A DNA stretch of 64,000 bases, taken from the NCBI GenBank assembly GCA_963971575.1, contig OZ020625.1, positions 21,194,474 through 21,258,473 of the forward strand. Direction: 5' to 3'. Within the stretch, counting starts at the first letter, position 1. The number at the start of each line of letters is the position of its first letter. The notes below the pieces were generated by a model that was given only the letters and a program-made list of their open reading frames with translations, was not told the origin of the DNA and made no database searches. Both the position numbers and the translations under genes were made by a program. Below are positions 21,846 to 32,743 of this stretch, piece by piece. Source of the DNA: Liopterus haemorrhoidalis (Eukaryota; Arthropoda; Insecta; Coleoptera; Dytiscidae).

Positions 21846-22010
21846 ATATAATGAAAAATAAAGGCCCAAGGCTACTGCCTTAGGGTATTCCTGTTTTTAC
21901 CTTACATGGCTTGCTCAGTTCGGAGTTATGATCAACTATTTGTATCCGATTTGTTAAGTAAGATGTGAGCAATTGAAGGAATGTACCTCTAACACAAGCT
22001 TGCTAAGTTC

Positions 22011-22337
22011 AACTTTGTAAAACTTATGTTGATTATTATTTTGTAAATAAATGGTCGCCATTTTGAAATGGTTAACATAAAAATATGATTTTTTGGTGTC
22101 ATTGTAAAGCTAATTTAATGTACTTTTAGGAAGAAAATATAAAATTATCTATTCCCTATGCTAGATCAAAAGTTGACATCATTTTAGGTGAAACCGGAAG
22201 TGCCTCAGAATTCTTATATTAACCTTTAGATGGGCCTTTTTGTCTAGTTTAACTTTTGTTCTAAAGATTTTTTGTATCTTTACAAATAAAGGAGATTTTC
22301 GGGGTGCCCCGTTTCAAACAAACACCCTGTATATATA
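22011..22337. other. No gene seen
   Basis: AT-rich sequence between the LINE and a Tc1 element. It ends in gtttcaaacaaacaccctgta, which resembles the end of another dispersed repeat. No coding signal. Confidence 0.35.
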
Positions 22338-23763
22338 CAGTATTGGCCATAAAGATTGCAACTTTAACATTTTTCAATTTTTCAAATTTTAATAATAATA
22401 TTGGAAAATAAATACTCTTAATTCTATAATTTAATCATATTTTGTCGGTTACATCAATCAATAGTCAAATAATCTGACTTACAGATTAATAATAAATTAT
22501 TTCTTCATTTTTGCTTGGACAAAAATATTGCAACTACTTGAATTTTCTTGTTATATGCAGGTTTTATCCATAAATAATATATTGTGCACAAGTAATATTT
22601 CAGTTTATATTTGTCAATCATGGGTCGTAGTAAAACTGTTTCAAGTGAAATTAGAAACTTCATAATTTCTGGTTTTAAAGACTTAATTTTTCTGGCTTAA
22701 TAGATGGATGTCGAGAATATTGCTGCAAAATGTGATTTTACAAAATTTAAATATTCATAAATCTACTGTGCCGCGAATTATAAAACGATTTCGAGAAGAA
22801 GGTACGTTTGATGTTTTAAAAATTCCAGGACGGCCCCGAAAAACTACAAAACGAACTGATAAAAAAATTATTTATTTATCTACCAATAACCCCTTTCTGT
22901 CATCGGAGAAAATTTTGGGCCTTTTGTCACAAATGGATCAAGAAAACATCTCAACAAGAACTATTCGCAGAAGATTAGTTAGTGAGGGTCTTTTTAGTCG
23001 CCGTCCTGATAAAAAACCACTTCTATCCAAAAAGAATGTGAAGGCCAGATTAGAATTTGCTAAAAATCATATTGACTGGACTGTGGATCAATGGAAAAAA
23101 GTTATTTTTAGTGATTAATCTAAGTTTAATTTGTTTAAAAGTGATGGTGTAAGTTACGTTAGGAGGCCTGCTAATAAAAGATTTGTTCAAAAATACACCT
23201 TGCCAACAGTTAAACATGGCGGAGGTGTTGTGATGGTATGGGGCTGTTTCTCGGGATATGGTTTGGGTCCTCTATACCACATTGAAGGAATAATGGATCG
23301 ATTGAAATATATAGACATCCTTCAAAATGTTATGGAACCTTATTCTGATGAGTTCATGCCTTTAAAACATATTTTTCAGCATTATAATGACACAAAACAT
23401 TCTTCGAAGTTGGTCAAAAAACGGTTCGAGGATTCTAATATTAACGTAATGACTTGGCCGTCACAGTCACCCGATTTAAATCCAATAGAAAACCTTTGGG
23501 AAATTGTCGACAGAAAGATTAAAAAAAAACGCATTCAAATATTGAAGATTTGTTTAAAGCTTTTCAGGGTGCCTGGCCTAATATTGATAATAAAATGATC
23601 ACGAAATTATTAGAATCAATCCCGAAAAGATGTCGGGAAGTTATAAATACTGGTGGTTACTATACAAAATATTAAAAATGATCTGTTAATAATAATTCTT
23701 TTTATTAATTAATAAAAAAAAGGATTTTTTTAAGAGTAGTTGCTATCTTAATGGCTAATACTA
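22338..23763 (+). mobile_element. Tc1-like transposon
   Basis: Ends CAGTATTGGCCATAAAGATT and the decayed mirror ATCTTAATGGCTAATACTA, with TA at 22336-22337 and 23764-23765. A second, inner copy of the gcaact motif at about 22527 suggests double repeats at the left end. Confidence 0.85.
22620..23680 (+). pseudogene. Tc1-like transposase, broken
   Basis: The N-terminus starts at ATG 22620 (MGRSKTVSSEIRNFIISGFK). HTH and GRPRKTT hinge at 22770-22850, then the catalytic part. At the first catalytic site the frame reads VIFSD followed by a stop (23116-23118) where Glu is normal. The second site reads QHYND instead of QHDND, so the catalytic Asp is Tyr. The last block, SPDLNPIENLW with the final Glu, is intact, as in DD34E Tc1 elements. 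Another frame change lies near 23530. A 27-bp stretch at 22696-22722 is foreign to the family (see findings). Confidence 0.85.
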
Positions 23764-23876
23764 TATATATATATATATATATATATAACATTCGGAAGTG
23801 AGTGTATTAGTGAATTTTATTCCTTTTTCATACTGACTTCAGTTTTGATTGTTTTGTTACTTCCCCAGTAAACATA

Positions 23877-25310
23877 ATGGAAGGTTCAGGTTATGAAAAA
23901 AAATGTCGACTATATTCATTGGAATATTTGAAACTTGGGTTTATTCTTTCTTTAAGGCGACGCACAACCCTATAGTTCTCAATAGTTTCTTATACAAAAC
24001 TAATAATCGGAAATAAATTTAATAACAATCTATATATCAAAATTTGCAGCGAATTTTTATCTATCTAATAGGATATTTTAAATTGTAGAAAAAACTGTTA
24101 CATAATTGTAAATAATTGCATCATAGACGCCATCTTGTAAACCAATCGACGCATATTAGCGTACGATGCGGCAAATTGTAGCTAAAGCTTCATTATACAA
24201 AAATGTGTTTAGCTATTTTATTCTATTGTGAAAACTAATTATAGTTATTGTACTTGGTAGTCTATATTTGCCACCATCTTGAATTTGCCACGGTTCTCAA
24301 AATAGGTGTTACGGGTAAAAATGATTTAATTTTTGTGAAGAATACGTGTACCAAGTGGCATTCCATTATTATCAAGTATAATATTTTTCGTCGAGGGTTC
24401 TCAACCATAAGTAATCAAGTCAAAAAAAATGTTGACGTATTATTTGAACATTTCTAAACAAAACTATATAAATAAGAAAGTTATTTGAATTACAGAACAA
24501 TGTTGCTGATATCAATTATCATGTTATTGAGCGATAATATTTTTACAACAAATGTTTCTACAATTAAAAATATCCTAATAGATAAACAAAAATTCGGTGC
24601 AAAATTTGATGTATAGATTGATACTCATTCTATTTCAGATTGTTAGTTTTGTATAAGAAATTGGTAACCTCTTGGGGTTATACGCAACCTTAACAAACGA
24701 AACTAAACGTATGTGTCTTCTTTGTGAAAAAACTTTTAGCAACGATGCAATGAAATCAGCAAAAATGAAAGATCATCTCCTAAGACTCCATCCTCATAAG
24801 AAGGATAAAGATCTTGATTTTTTTTTTTAACTAAAAGAAAAATACATACATCGACCAAATATAAAATCATTTATGAAAGAACCCGTAAAAACTGGTAATG
24901 AAGGCCTTTTGAGGATTTAGAGAACATGTACATCCCAGATTGGATTATCGCGGAAAGATGTTGAAAACATCGAAAGTAATATACAAGATAAACTTATTGA
25001 ATTATTAGTTGATCTTGAAGCTAAAACACTTTTTTTTTAAATATTACTTTAAGTTAATTTTGGACTAATGTAAATATTATACAGAAATATCCAAAACTTC
25101 CAATTCCGAAAGTATCCTTTTTGCTAGCATTTCCAAGTTCGTATATGGTTGAGGCTGATTTTAGCCATGTTAATTCCATCTTGACAAAACAGAGAAATAA
25201 GTTAGATGTATAATTCCGTGGCGATTTAAGGCTGAAATTAACTAATTTTGAACCCGACATTGCTAATCTTGCAAAGAGTCACCAACCACACCAGTCACAT
25301 TGACATTTTC
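23877..25310 (+). pseudogene. hAT (ZBED5-like) transposase, broken by insertion
   Basis: ATG 23877 gives MEGSGYEKKCRLYSLEYLK... up to 23955. A piggyBac-like element then interrupts the frame, and after 24693 the same frame continues with the zinc-finger text CLLCEKTFSN and HLLRLHPHKK. After stops and frame changes come DVENIESNIQDKLIELLVDL (about 24955) and the hAT C-terminal dimerisation region FPSSYMVEADFSHVNS (about 25130-25220). The transposase core between is deleted. The right end of the element may lie near 30612 (aggggacccttgg), beyond the Tc1 insertion, but no left end was found. Confidence 0.7.
23956..24689. mobile_element. piggyBac-like MITE (TTAA duplication)
   Basis: Flanked by TTAA at 23952-23955 and 24690-24693. 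Ends GGCGACGCACAACCC and GGGTTATACGCAACC, with inverted similarity continuing about 50 bp (tttcttatacaaaacta on both sides). The open frame inside is not meaningful. Confidence 0.75.
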
Positions 25311-25389
25311 AATTATTGCAATTAGATATAATTATACAGTTACGGTCAAAATAATAAATACACCTAATACACTAACCTTATTATTTGTA

Positions 25390-25954
25390 ACGGGTGTTTT
25401 TTTTAGAGGTATAGAACTTTAAATTGCAATAAAACAACGATGGATTATTCGATTGACATGAATTTTTTTTTATTCGAAAGATAATCTTGTGGCATTACAT
25501 TAAATCATACCAACAAGACGGCGCAACATGTCACACAGCTCGTGCCACAATCGATTTATTGAAAGACACGTTTGGTGACCGCCTAATTTCACGTTTTGGA
25601 CCTGTGAATTGGCCTCCAAGATCTTGTGATTTAACACCGCTGGACTACTTTCTGTGGGGCTATGTAAAGTCATTGGTCTATGCGGATAAGCCACAAACGC
25701 TTGACTATTTGGAAGACAACATTCGCCGTGTTATTGCCGATATACGGCCACAAATGTTGGAAAAAGTCATCGAAAATTGGACGTCCAGATTGGACTACAT
25801 CCGAGCCAGCCGTGGCGGTCATATGCCAGAAATCATATTTAAAATGTAATGCCACAAGATTATCTTTCGAATAAAAAAAAAATCATGTCAATCGAATAAT
25901 CCATCGTTGTTTTATTGCAATTTAAAGTTCTATACCTCTAAAAAAAACACCCAT
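25390..25954 (+). mobile_element. Mariner-type (DD41D) deletion derivative with long inverted ends
   Basis: Starts ACGGGTGTTTTTTTTAGAGG and ends with its mirror; TA at 25388-25389 and 25955-25956. The inverted ends are about 110 bp each. Only the C-terminal third of the gene is left (25487-25849). Confidence 0.85.
25502..25849 (+). pseudogene. C-terminal mariner (DD41D) transposase fragment
   Basis: The frame runs from YQQDGATCHTARATID (second catalytic Asp) to PRSCDLTPLDYFLWGYVKS (third Asp, again 41 residues apart) and ends GGHMPEIIFKM. The N-terminal DNA-binding part and first Asp are absent, replaced by the terminal repeat. Related to, but clearly different from, the transposases at 15069 and 52617. 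Confidence 0.85.
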
Positions 25955-26203
25955 TAGTTGGAACACTAAATAAATTCATATTTTTATTCTAACTGGCATA
26001 ACCAATAAAGCACTTTATGATCTATTAAAACCATAATATTTATCAAGAAATATTATGTGGTGATAGAAATATTTTGATATTTGTGAAAACACTACCTGAA
26101 ATGGTTGGTCAAAATAATAAATACAATCGAGAAAATTTAGTCAAATATAAAATTTATATTTCATTTCACTGTTACTAATGACATAATACTAATTTTTATA
26201 ATC

Positions 26204-27187
26204 TTAGTAATCAATAGCATGACTTTTATTTGTCAAAACGGCCCGACATCGTTTGGGTATCGACTCGATGAGCCGTTGACAGCTCTCTACAGGAATGCTG
26301 TACCAAGCTTCTTGAACAGCAGTCCATAATTCATTTTTGTTCTTTGGTTTTTCCTGCCCAACCCTATCCTTTACTATTTTCCAAAGATTTTCTATTGGAT
26401 TTAAATCCGGTGATTGAGCAGGCCAAGATAAAACTTGAACATTGTTTTGGTGGAACCATGCTTTTGTTGCACGAGCCGTGTGTTTAGGGTCGTTATCTTG
26501 CTGGAAGATCCATATTAGTGGCATATTCCATTCCGCATAGGGTAGCATAATAGTTTCCAAAATATGGATGTAGATTTCTTTCGTCATTATCTCATCTATG
26601 CGAAATAATGAACCTACTCCATGCAAAGAGAAACAACCCCACACTAAAATATTACCTCCTCCATGTTTAACAGTTTTTTTTTGTGTACTTAGGGTTAAAC
26701 GCCTGGTTTGGAGGACGCCTAACAAAATTTTTACCATCATTTCCAAACAACATAAATTTACTTTCGTCACTAAACAAAATATTTCTCCATTTTTTAATAC
26801 CTTCTGCACCATACTACCAGTCTTTGTGTTTTTGAGTTTCTTGGTTTTAATAATGGTACAATTCTAGGCGAACATGATCTTAAATTATGCTCTACCAACC
26901 TCCTTCTAATAGTTCGTGCAGAAATATTCGGTTGTAGTTCGTTTAGTAAATTAGTTGAGGACATGAAAGGATTTTTTTTCACTTCTTTCACCAAGCGTCT
27001 ATCTTCGTTCTTTGAAGTTTTCCGTGGTCTACCCCGGGTTTCTTCTTTAAATGTGTGACTGATGGCATTTTAAACCATTCCCAAAGAGCAACCCACAATA
27101 TTAGCAATTCTTCTAAAAGAATTGCCGTCATTTTTTAATTTTGTAATTAAGTCTCTCATTTCACTACCACAATGCTTATTCTTACCC
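26204..27187 (-). pseudogene. Tc1-like transposase of the 25337-30437 element
   Basis: Minus strand. The start is near 27187 (MGKNKHCG-like text, HTH with PRKTSKNEDR), then 26994-26794 (KEVKKNPFMSS, SARTIRRRLVE), then 26812-26204 with VKHGGGNILVWGCFS, FQQDNDPKHTARA (second catalytic Asp) and SPDLNPIENLW (final Glu, DD34E). The end is complete (RCRAVLTNKSHAIDY). At least one frame change near 26800 and a stop near the first catalytic region make it non-functional. Confidence 0.85.
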
Positions 27188-27464
27188 ATCTATGCAATAG
27201 TTTGAACAAAACTAAATAAAAATCTTGTAAAACATATACTTTTAAATATATTATGAACTTGTCTGAACCTGTCTTAAGGTGCCTGTCCACTTGAGAGTAC
27301 TCTCGAGAGTAACTCTCGAGAGTAACTCTCACGGGTTTGTCCACTAGAGAGCTGATTTCGATCGGGTGGACTCTCGAGAGTACCTTGCGAGTTGCTCTCG
27401 AGAGTTACTCTCGAGAGAACTCTCAAGCCTGTGTCCACTTGATCAGTTGTGGAGAGTAGCCAAG

Positions 27465-27608
27465 ATGGCGTCGTATTATAGAAAGGTCGCAGCAGCTGTA
27501 ATAATTCTAACTATTTATAAAAAAAGAAAAAAGTTGAATAAAAAAATCTGCTGGATTAAGTCATGGATTGATAGAAGACGTGTTTTAGGTGCCTTCAATA
27601 TTTTCTGA
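27465..27608 (+). pseudogene. N-terminal Harbinger transposase fragment
   Basis: 47 codons from ATG: MASYYRKVAAAVIIL..., then a basic stretch and WIKSWIDRRRVLGAFN, the conserved Trp/Arg block that opens many insect Harbinger transposases. A stop follows and the DDE part is missing; downstream sequence is AT-rich. Confidence 0.6.
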
Positions 27609-28374
27609 AAATCAAAAATGAAATGGTGCTGCATCTATTTTTAATAATAAAGTTGAATTGATTAATATTATTAAAAATTTATGTTCTTTTAATAATTTTC
27701 TTATAAAATTTATTTTAAATATTATTAATAAAATTGCAAATAAAAATAGTTGAAGCTATAGCTTGTACTAAAAAATATATAATAGAAGATTTAAAGGAAT
27801 ATGATTTTTCTTTTTTCTTAATAAAGGAATGTAAAGTAAAAGAAAGGAAAGTAAATTAATTTCTAATCCTATTCACGCCCCTATTCATGAAACTGAAGAA
27901 ATAGAGATTATTCTTCCAGTAAATAAAGTTGATAAAAAAAAAAAAAAAAATAGATATTAAAAAGAAAAGGGTTATTACCTTTATATTTGGGGTATGTACC
28001 TATAGCTTAATTAGCATCTTTTGTTGTTAATTACATTTTAGCAGATGATGTACAAAGTTTTTTGATACTTTAAAAAATAGTATAATTCAATTAAATATAA
28101 TTACTAAAATAATTTAATAATTTTATTTTAGGCTCTTATTATATACTTAATTATTTGGGGTAATTAGTTATTAACAAAGGTAAAAATTTACATAATTTAT
28201 TTTATCAAAATAATTCTTTTAATCAGGTTTTAAACTTTATTTTAATAAAAAAAAACATATATATTATTATTTTTAAATTGAATTAAATTTAAACTAATTA
28301 ATTATTTTTAATAAAATTTAAAAAAAAATGGTTAATAGGTTGGTAATTTTCTAAATTTGGGGGTATCAAATTTC

Positions 28375-28500
28375 CTACAAAACATTATGTTTTTTCATTC
28401 TGTCACGGTAATCGACACATTTCACGATCGACAGAATTTCTCGGAGTTCGTACAAGCCGATTAATTTATTTATTTCCTCCGGTGACGAATTTTTGAACAT
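28375..28500 (-). pseudogene. MADF/Myb-like fragment of the Harbinger second gene
   Basis: Minus strand from ATG 28500: MFKNSSPEEINKLIGLYELR..., then VDYRDRMKK, the order of a MADF domain (LI.LY...L.......DYRDR). Ends after 41 codons. Harbinger elements usually encode such a DNA-binding partner, so the context supports it; it is short, so a chance match cannot be excluded. Confidence 0.45.
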
Positions 28501-28740
28501 CTTGTAAGCAGACAGCTCTCGAGAGTACTCTCAGGAATTCGAACACAGTTCGTATTTGGCGAGCTACTCTCGGAGAGTGTAGGGAGCACGTGTCCACTTG
28601 CGAGTACGTTGAGAGTAGTTAGCTCTCGGAGAGTAGCTCGCCACTTTCTGCGAGTTACTCTCAGATGCCTGTCCACTTGAGAGTAACTGCTATCGAGAGC
28701 TTCTCGCCAATATTTACTCTCAAGTGGACAGGCACCATTA

Positions 28741-29875
28741 TGGTGCGATTATGGTCATTTCAGTTAAATATTTAAGCTCTTTAAATGTGAAGGTCACAGG
28801 CTTTAGCGTGAAATGCAATTACGGTCACCATTTAACGTTAAATAAATCCTTAAATTTTTCTTTAAGCTACAGCCAGATATATCTCTCCATAGCGCTAAAT
28901 TTGAGGTTGTGTTTGACACTGGATTAGACTGTAACGTTTCCCGAAATTGTATTTAAAGTTAAACATTTTTATTTACAAGAAAATGGAACTGATCCATGTT
29001 TTAGTTCATTTAATTGCCGAAGAAGATGACAACAGGTAATAAAAGATAAATTTATAAACATTATAAATTATCAAAAATATGTACTATGTATTTTTAGGAA
29101 CAATCTTCGCATAGAACGAAGATTTATAAGAGACAGAAAATCTATTTGAAATGGCTAATGAGAGTTTTAGAAATTTTTTTCGGCTGTCAAAAGAAATGAT
29201 TTTCTACGAAATTTTGCAACCACTACAAAATGGACAACCTACAAGGCAAGACGAACTTCCATTACATCTCAAAGTGTTAGGAACTATCAACTTTTTGGCA
29301 ACTGGTTCTGACCAAAAAGCTGTGGGGAACTCCATTTTTAATTGCATGAGCTAAAGTAGTTTAAGCAAAGCTATAAACCAAGTATGCAGGCTCATTACGA
29401 ATCGCTTAAGACATGTGTGTTATTTTGTATGAAAATTACCTATGAACATACATTTTTATCTTGAAATTTTTGGTTTACTATTTATATTTTGGGGAAATAT
29501 TGTAAACATATTTTAATAAATCATGTACTTTGAATTCATTTTGCTATGTATTTTGCTGTTTTTTCTTCAATAAATAAAGATTTTAAGTTTTTGGTTATAT
29601 CACGTTATATGTTTTGACGGCCAACACTAAAAACATTAAATTAACATGTCTTTACTATTGCTTTCTCTCTTTATTCAATGCGCACAGACAGAGACAGACA
29701 ATGCTCAGTTGAACGTTACTTAATTAGCCTCTAACAAGGGTCACAATTGTGTAGCTGAAGTATTTAAATTTAGTTGACCATGATAGCAAAATTTTAAATA
29801 ATTTAACAATCGAAGTTAAAAATTCATTTAGCTTTAAATTCTGTAAGATTTACATGTTGGACCATAATCGCACCA
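28741..29875 (+). mobile_element. PIF-Harbinger-like element 2
   Basis: Ends TGGTGCGATTATGGTC and GACCATAATCGCACCA. It begins directly at the right duplication of element 1, so it was inserted next to or into that duplication. Flanking triplets are TTA and TAA. Confidence 0.7.
28983..29425 (+). pseudogene. Harbinger (HARBI1-like) transposase N-terminal part
   Basis: Exon-like start MELIHVLVHLIAEEDDN followed by a GT...AG gap (29035-29098), then RIERRFIRDRKS, a stop, and FRNFFRLSKEMIFYEIL with LKVLGTINFLATGSDQKAVGNS, the conserved helix-turn-helix region of HARBI1-like transposases, then SSLSKAINQVCRLI. Stops at 29147 and 29352. The DDE catalytic domain is missing. Confidence 0.75.
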
Positions 29876-30018
29876 TAAACTTCGTTATCAAATTAATTTT
29901 ATGAATTTTAGGAAATGTATTTATTATTTTGACCAACCATTTCAGGTAGTATTTTCACAAAAATCAAAATATTTCTATCACCAAATAATATTTCTTGATA
30001 AATATTGCGGATTTAATA

Positions 30019-30316
30019 TAAGCGGTTCACTTTTGTAAGAACAAACTAAGAGGGAATTTTGTTTTCAATAGTTTGTACCTTTGAAGCTGTATGTCATGTT
30101 GGTATTAAAAAATGTCACTTTTTTAAAATGTCGATGCATTTGACAGATGTCATAATGAAAAATGATATCTTATTTATAATGATCATAACCTTATCAACCT
30201 AAAGTCGGTTTTACAGCGTAAGGAATATTTTTAATTGACATTTAAAGTCAGTAACACACCATAAAAGTAACCAAAATAACCAGATCTAGTGTGTTCTTAC
30301 AAAAGTGAATAGCTTA
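30019..30316. mobile_element. MITE family A, copy 1
   Basis: 298 bp, ends TAAGCGGTTCACTTTTGTAA and TTACAAAAGTGAATAGCTTA, TA on both sides. It sits in the right terminal repeat of the Tc1 at 25337-30437; the left repeat shows the empty site. Uninterrupted, so it serves as reference for the copies at 41051 and 41725. Confidence 0.85.
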
Positions 30317-30439
30317 TAGCTCATAAAGTGCTTTATTGGTTATGTCAGTTAAAATAAAAATATGAATTTAATTAGTATTCGAACTACAAATAATAAGATT
30401 AGTATATTAGGTGTATTTATTATTTTGACCGTAACTGTA

Positions 30440-31085
30440 TTAGATAAATGTAAAATAAATAAAAAAACTCTGTACAATAAACAATATAAGAAATCACATT
30501 ATTTTTTGCTTGTCCTATTATAATAACGTAATTGTAAAATAGATGAGGTCGATAAGAAGTCGAGAAACTCTTCTAGGGGTCGACGGTCAAAAAAGTTAGG
30601 GGACCCTTGGTGTAAACCATAATCCTAATTAATACATACTTTTTACTATTATGTACCCTTTTTCTTTCCTTACGTGCTTTATGTTCTTTGCCTGCTTTTG
30701 GGTTTTTCTTTGCTCCAGGTTTTCTTTTTATGGGGTTTTTCTTATGATGGGGGCGTTTTTTTGCCCCCTTTGGAAAAGGATGCGACTTTTTATTATAGTT
30801 TTTAGTTTTAGGTGGGCCAAATTTTCCTTTTGTTTTTTTTTTGGAACTTGAGGACCCAAATAAGGAAAAACTTTTTGGCTTTCCTAGAAAAACAAATAAA
30901 TAAACTCAACATTATGAATAATCTGCTTGTATTAGCTGCTGGAAATAAGTATTTTAGTTTCGTGCTCCCTGTGTTTTAATAAATTTTCAATATTAATTGT
31001 GCTGCGAAAATTAAATTTATTTCATTAAAGTAATATTGGGCAGCAGCAATCGAGATAAGTGTGTAAGATTTTATTATACAGTCAC
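30440..31085. other. No gene seen
   Basis: Sequence between the Tc1 and a dispersed repeat. 30560-30612 (aaaaaagttaggggaccc) resembles a hAT end, possibly belonging to the gene at 23877. The open frame at 30651 is low-complexity Phe-rich text. Confidence 0.4.
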
Positions 31086-31587
31086 ATTAAGGCATTCTTT
31101 TTACTTGCCCGACCTTAATATGTAATCGCAAAAATTTTTTATGTCGGGATTTTGACTGATGACCACGTTTCATGGTCCAGGGAATCCAAAAAACTTATTT
31201 TCGAAGTGCCGTCCGTATGTGTGTGTATGTGTGTGTGTATACACGAAAACTCAAGAACGGTTCAACTTAGAGAATTCGTTCTGGTACTAAAAAATTCTCC
31301 TATTAAATGAGAAGAACCCTATTGTTTTTTATGAAGATCGGTTGAGTAGAAATGGGAGTTTACTCGTGTCGATTTTAAGATTTTTGCGAATATTTAGCAA
31401 CAGAAAAATATTTCGAAAAAATTTATTGAACAAAAGTTACTATAAATGCAATTACTAATAACTTTTATTTGAGACGTTTTTTGATAGAACGAAAAATTTT
31501 GAAAATTTTTTGTAAAATTATTCCAAATTTTTCCAAGTCTCAATTTTTCATACTTATATGTAACGTTTCCATGGTTATGATAATTAA

Positions 31588-31640
<53 letters not shown>

Positions 31641-32134
31641 ACTCAAAAACGGTTTAACTTAAAAAGTTCGTTCTGGTACTAGAAAATTCTCCTAATAACT
31701 GGGAAGAACCCTATTGTTCTTTATTAAAATCCGAAACCGGAAACGGAAGTTTATAACTTTAAAATTTTTTCGTAACTAGTAAACCAAGCCTTGGACAGAA
31801 AATTGTATAGGACATAAGTTGATGTATTTTTGAAGATTTACCTAAATATTTTTTTAAATTAAAAAAAAAACAAATTATGTATTTTTTTTATTATTTTTTT
31901 TTTATGGGAGGGAAAGTCTAACGGAGGTCTCCCTTCGCCATTGGTTTTTATTATTTTTTTTATGGGAGGGCAAGTCTAGCGGAGGTCTCCCTTCGCCACT
32001 GGTTTTTATTTTTTTTTTTATGGGAGGGAAAGTCTAACGGAGGTCTCCCTTCGCCATTGGTTTTTATTATTTTTTTTATGGGAGGGCAAGTCTAGCGGAG
32101 GTCTCCCTTCGCCACTGGTTTTTTGTATTAATTT
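31086..32134. repeat. Dispersed repeat X, copy 1, with GT microsatellite
   Basis: Shares long segments with 36470-37165: cttgcccgaccttaatat, gatgaccacgtttcatggtc, ttcgaagtgccgtccgtatg, then cttcgccactggttt at the end. Contains (GT)n at 31592-31638. Non-coding; family unknown. Confidence 0.7.
31903..32134. repeat. Four tandem 58-bp units
   Basis: Units start (tatgggaggg) at 31903, 31961, 32019 and 32077. They alternate between two variants, aaagtctaacgg...ccattgg and caagtctagcgg...ccactgg, in the order 1-2-1-2. The sister copy of repeat X (37121-37165) has one unit only. Confidence 0.85.
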
Positions 32135-32202
32135 TAATATTTTTCTGATACTGCAATTTTTACGCACATGATTGTATGTTAAAAAAGAAAAAATATAATG
32201 TT

Positions 32203-32693
32203 TTATTTAAGATATATACTTCTGGGAAATTTATGTTTATCTTCTTTCTTGAAACTCTTCTTTATACTAGATGACGTTTGAATCAAAAAATCGAATATGT
32301 TTTTCACTACACTTAGAAGTTCATGCAAAACCTTCAGTTTTATACATTTCACTGCATCCCTCTGGTGAAATAGCAGAAATGTATCTTCCTCATTAAGCTC
32401 AAGATTAAACATTCTAAATACCGCCAAAGTTTCATTTAGTTTTCTTTTATTTACATCTTTCATCGCAATCAAACTTTTAGAAAAATTCATACTGATTGAA
32501 AATGTTGTACTAATCTGTGATTCTATTCTGTCTTCAATTTCCTTTATGTAACGATCACCATTGTAAGTACTATTGATTGGGTCGCATAGTATTTTAATCA
32601 ATTTGCGAGTAGTTGAATCGGTATCAACTATCATATCGTTCTGTTCCAATGCAGATAGTTTCGCAAGCACAGCCATTTTTAATATAGGAGCGT
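32203..32693 (-). CDS. Candidate host-gene last exon, function unknown
   Basis: Minus strand; open from a splice-acceptor-like TTTTACAATTTTAG just before 32693 to the stop at 32203. There are 162 full codons, including a Met at 32676 (MAVLAKLSALEQND). The protein is mixed and helical, with no low complexity: KLIKILCDPINS, EDRIESQISTTFS, EEDTFLLFHQRD, a hydrophobic KVLHELLSVVKNIFDFL and a basic end. AATAAA overlaps the stop codon and could be the polyadenylation signal. The segment lies outside every transposon found here. The exon begins with two bases completing a codon, which matches the phase of the exon-like segment at 55962-56120 upstream on the same strand. I do not recognise a family. 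It could be a single-exon ORF starting at 32676 or a remnant of an unseen element. Confidence 0.5.
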
Positions 32694-32743
32694 CTAAAAT
32701 TGTAAAATATTTTATTAATATTATATATATATATATATATATA

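Larger units (their letters stand above)
18478..22010 (-). mobile_element. LINE of the (TTA)n-tailed group, old and interrupted
   Basis: Reads leftwards. RT fragments in order: GIP-like block and LFF-like text near 21870, then (after an LTR-like insert) YADDTTLL at 21284-21250, a thumb/C-terminal part at 21067-20820 (motif FHSIMSYGLLVWGSAP), and the 3' end at 20242-19970 (YNIRSKEDL, FNKIPLSIRN). The 3' tail is a (TTA)n run, seen on the plus strand as taataataataataataa at 18481-18497, split from the body by the R4/Dong-like insertion. The 5' limit is approximate. Confidence 0.7.
27277..28737 (+). mobile_element. PIF-Harbinger-like element 1
   Basis: Ends AGGTGCCTGTCCACTTGAGA and TCAAGTGGACAGGCACCA, with the 3-bp duplication TTA (27274-27276, 28738-28740). 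Both subterminal regions are packed with GAGAGTA/TACTCTC units (27295-27430, 28515-28725). It carries remnants of the two genes typical of Harbinger elements, on opposite strands. Confidence 0.75.
25337..30437 (-). mobile_element. Tc1-like transposon with double (IR/DR) ends, heavily interrupted
   Basis: Outer ends CAGTTACGGTCAAAATAATA and its mirror ending at 30437, TA on both sides. A second copy of ggtcaaaataataaatac lies inside each end (about 26107 and mirror at about 29920), so each terminal repeat is about 215 bp with two direct repeats, the Sleeping Beauty-type layout. Four later insertions bring 1.65 kb up to 5.1 kb. Confidence 0.85.

Noticed and set aside
30651..30851. Phe-rich 66-codon open frame, membrane-like
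   Set aside because: Low-complexity T-rich DNA; no context or family.
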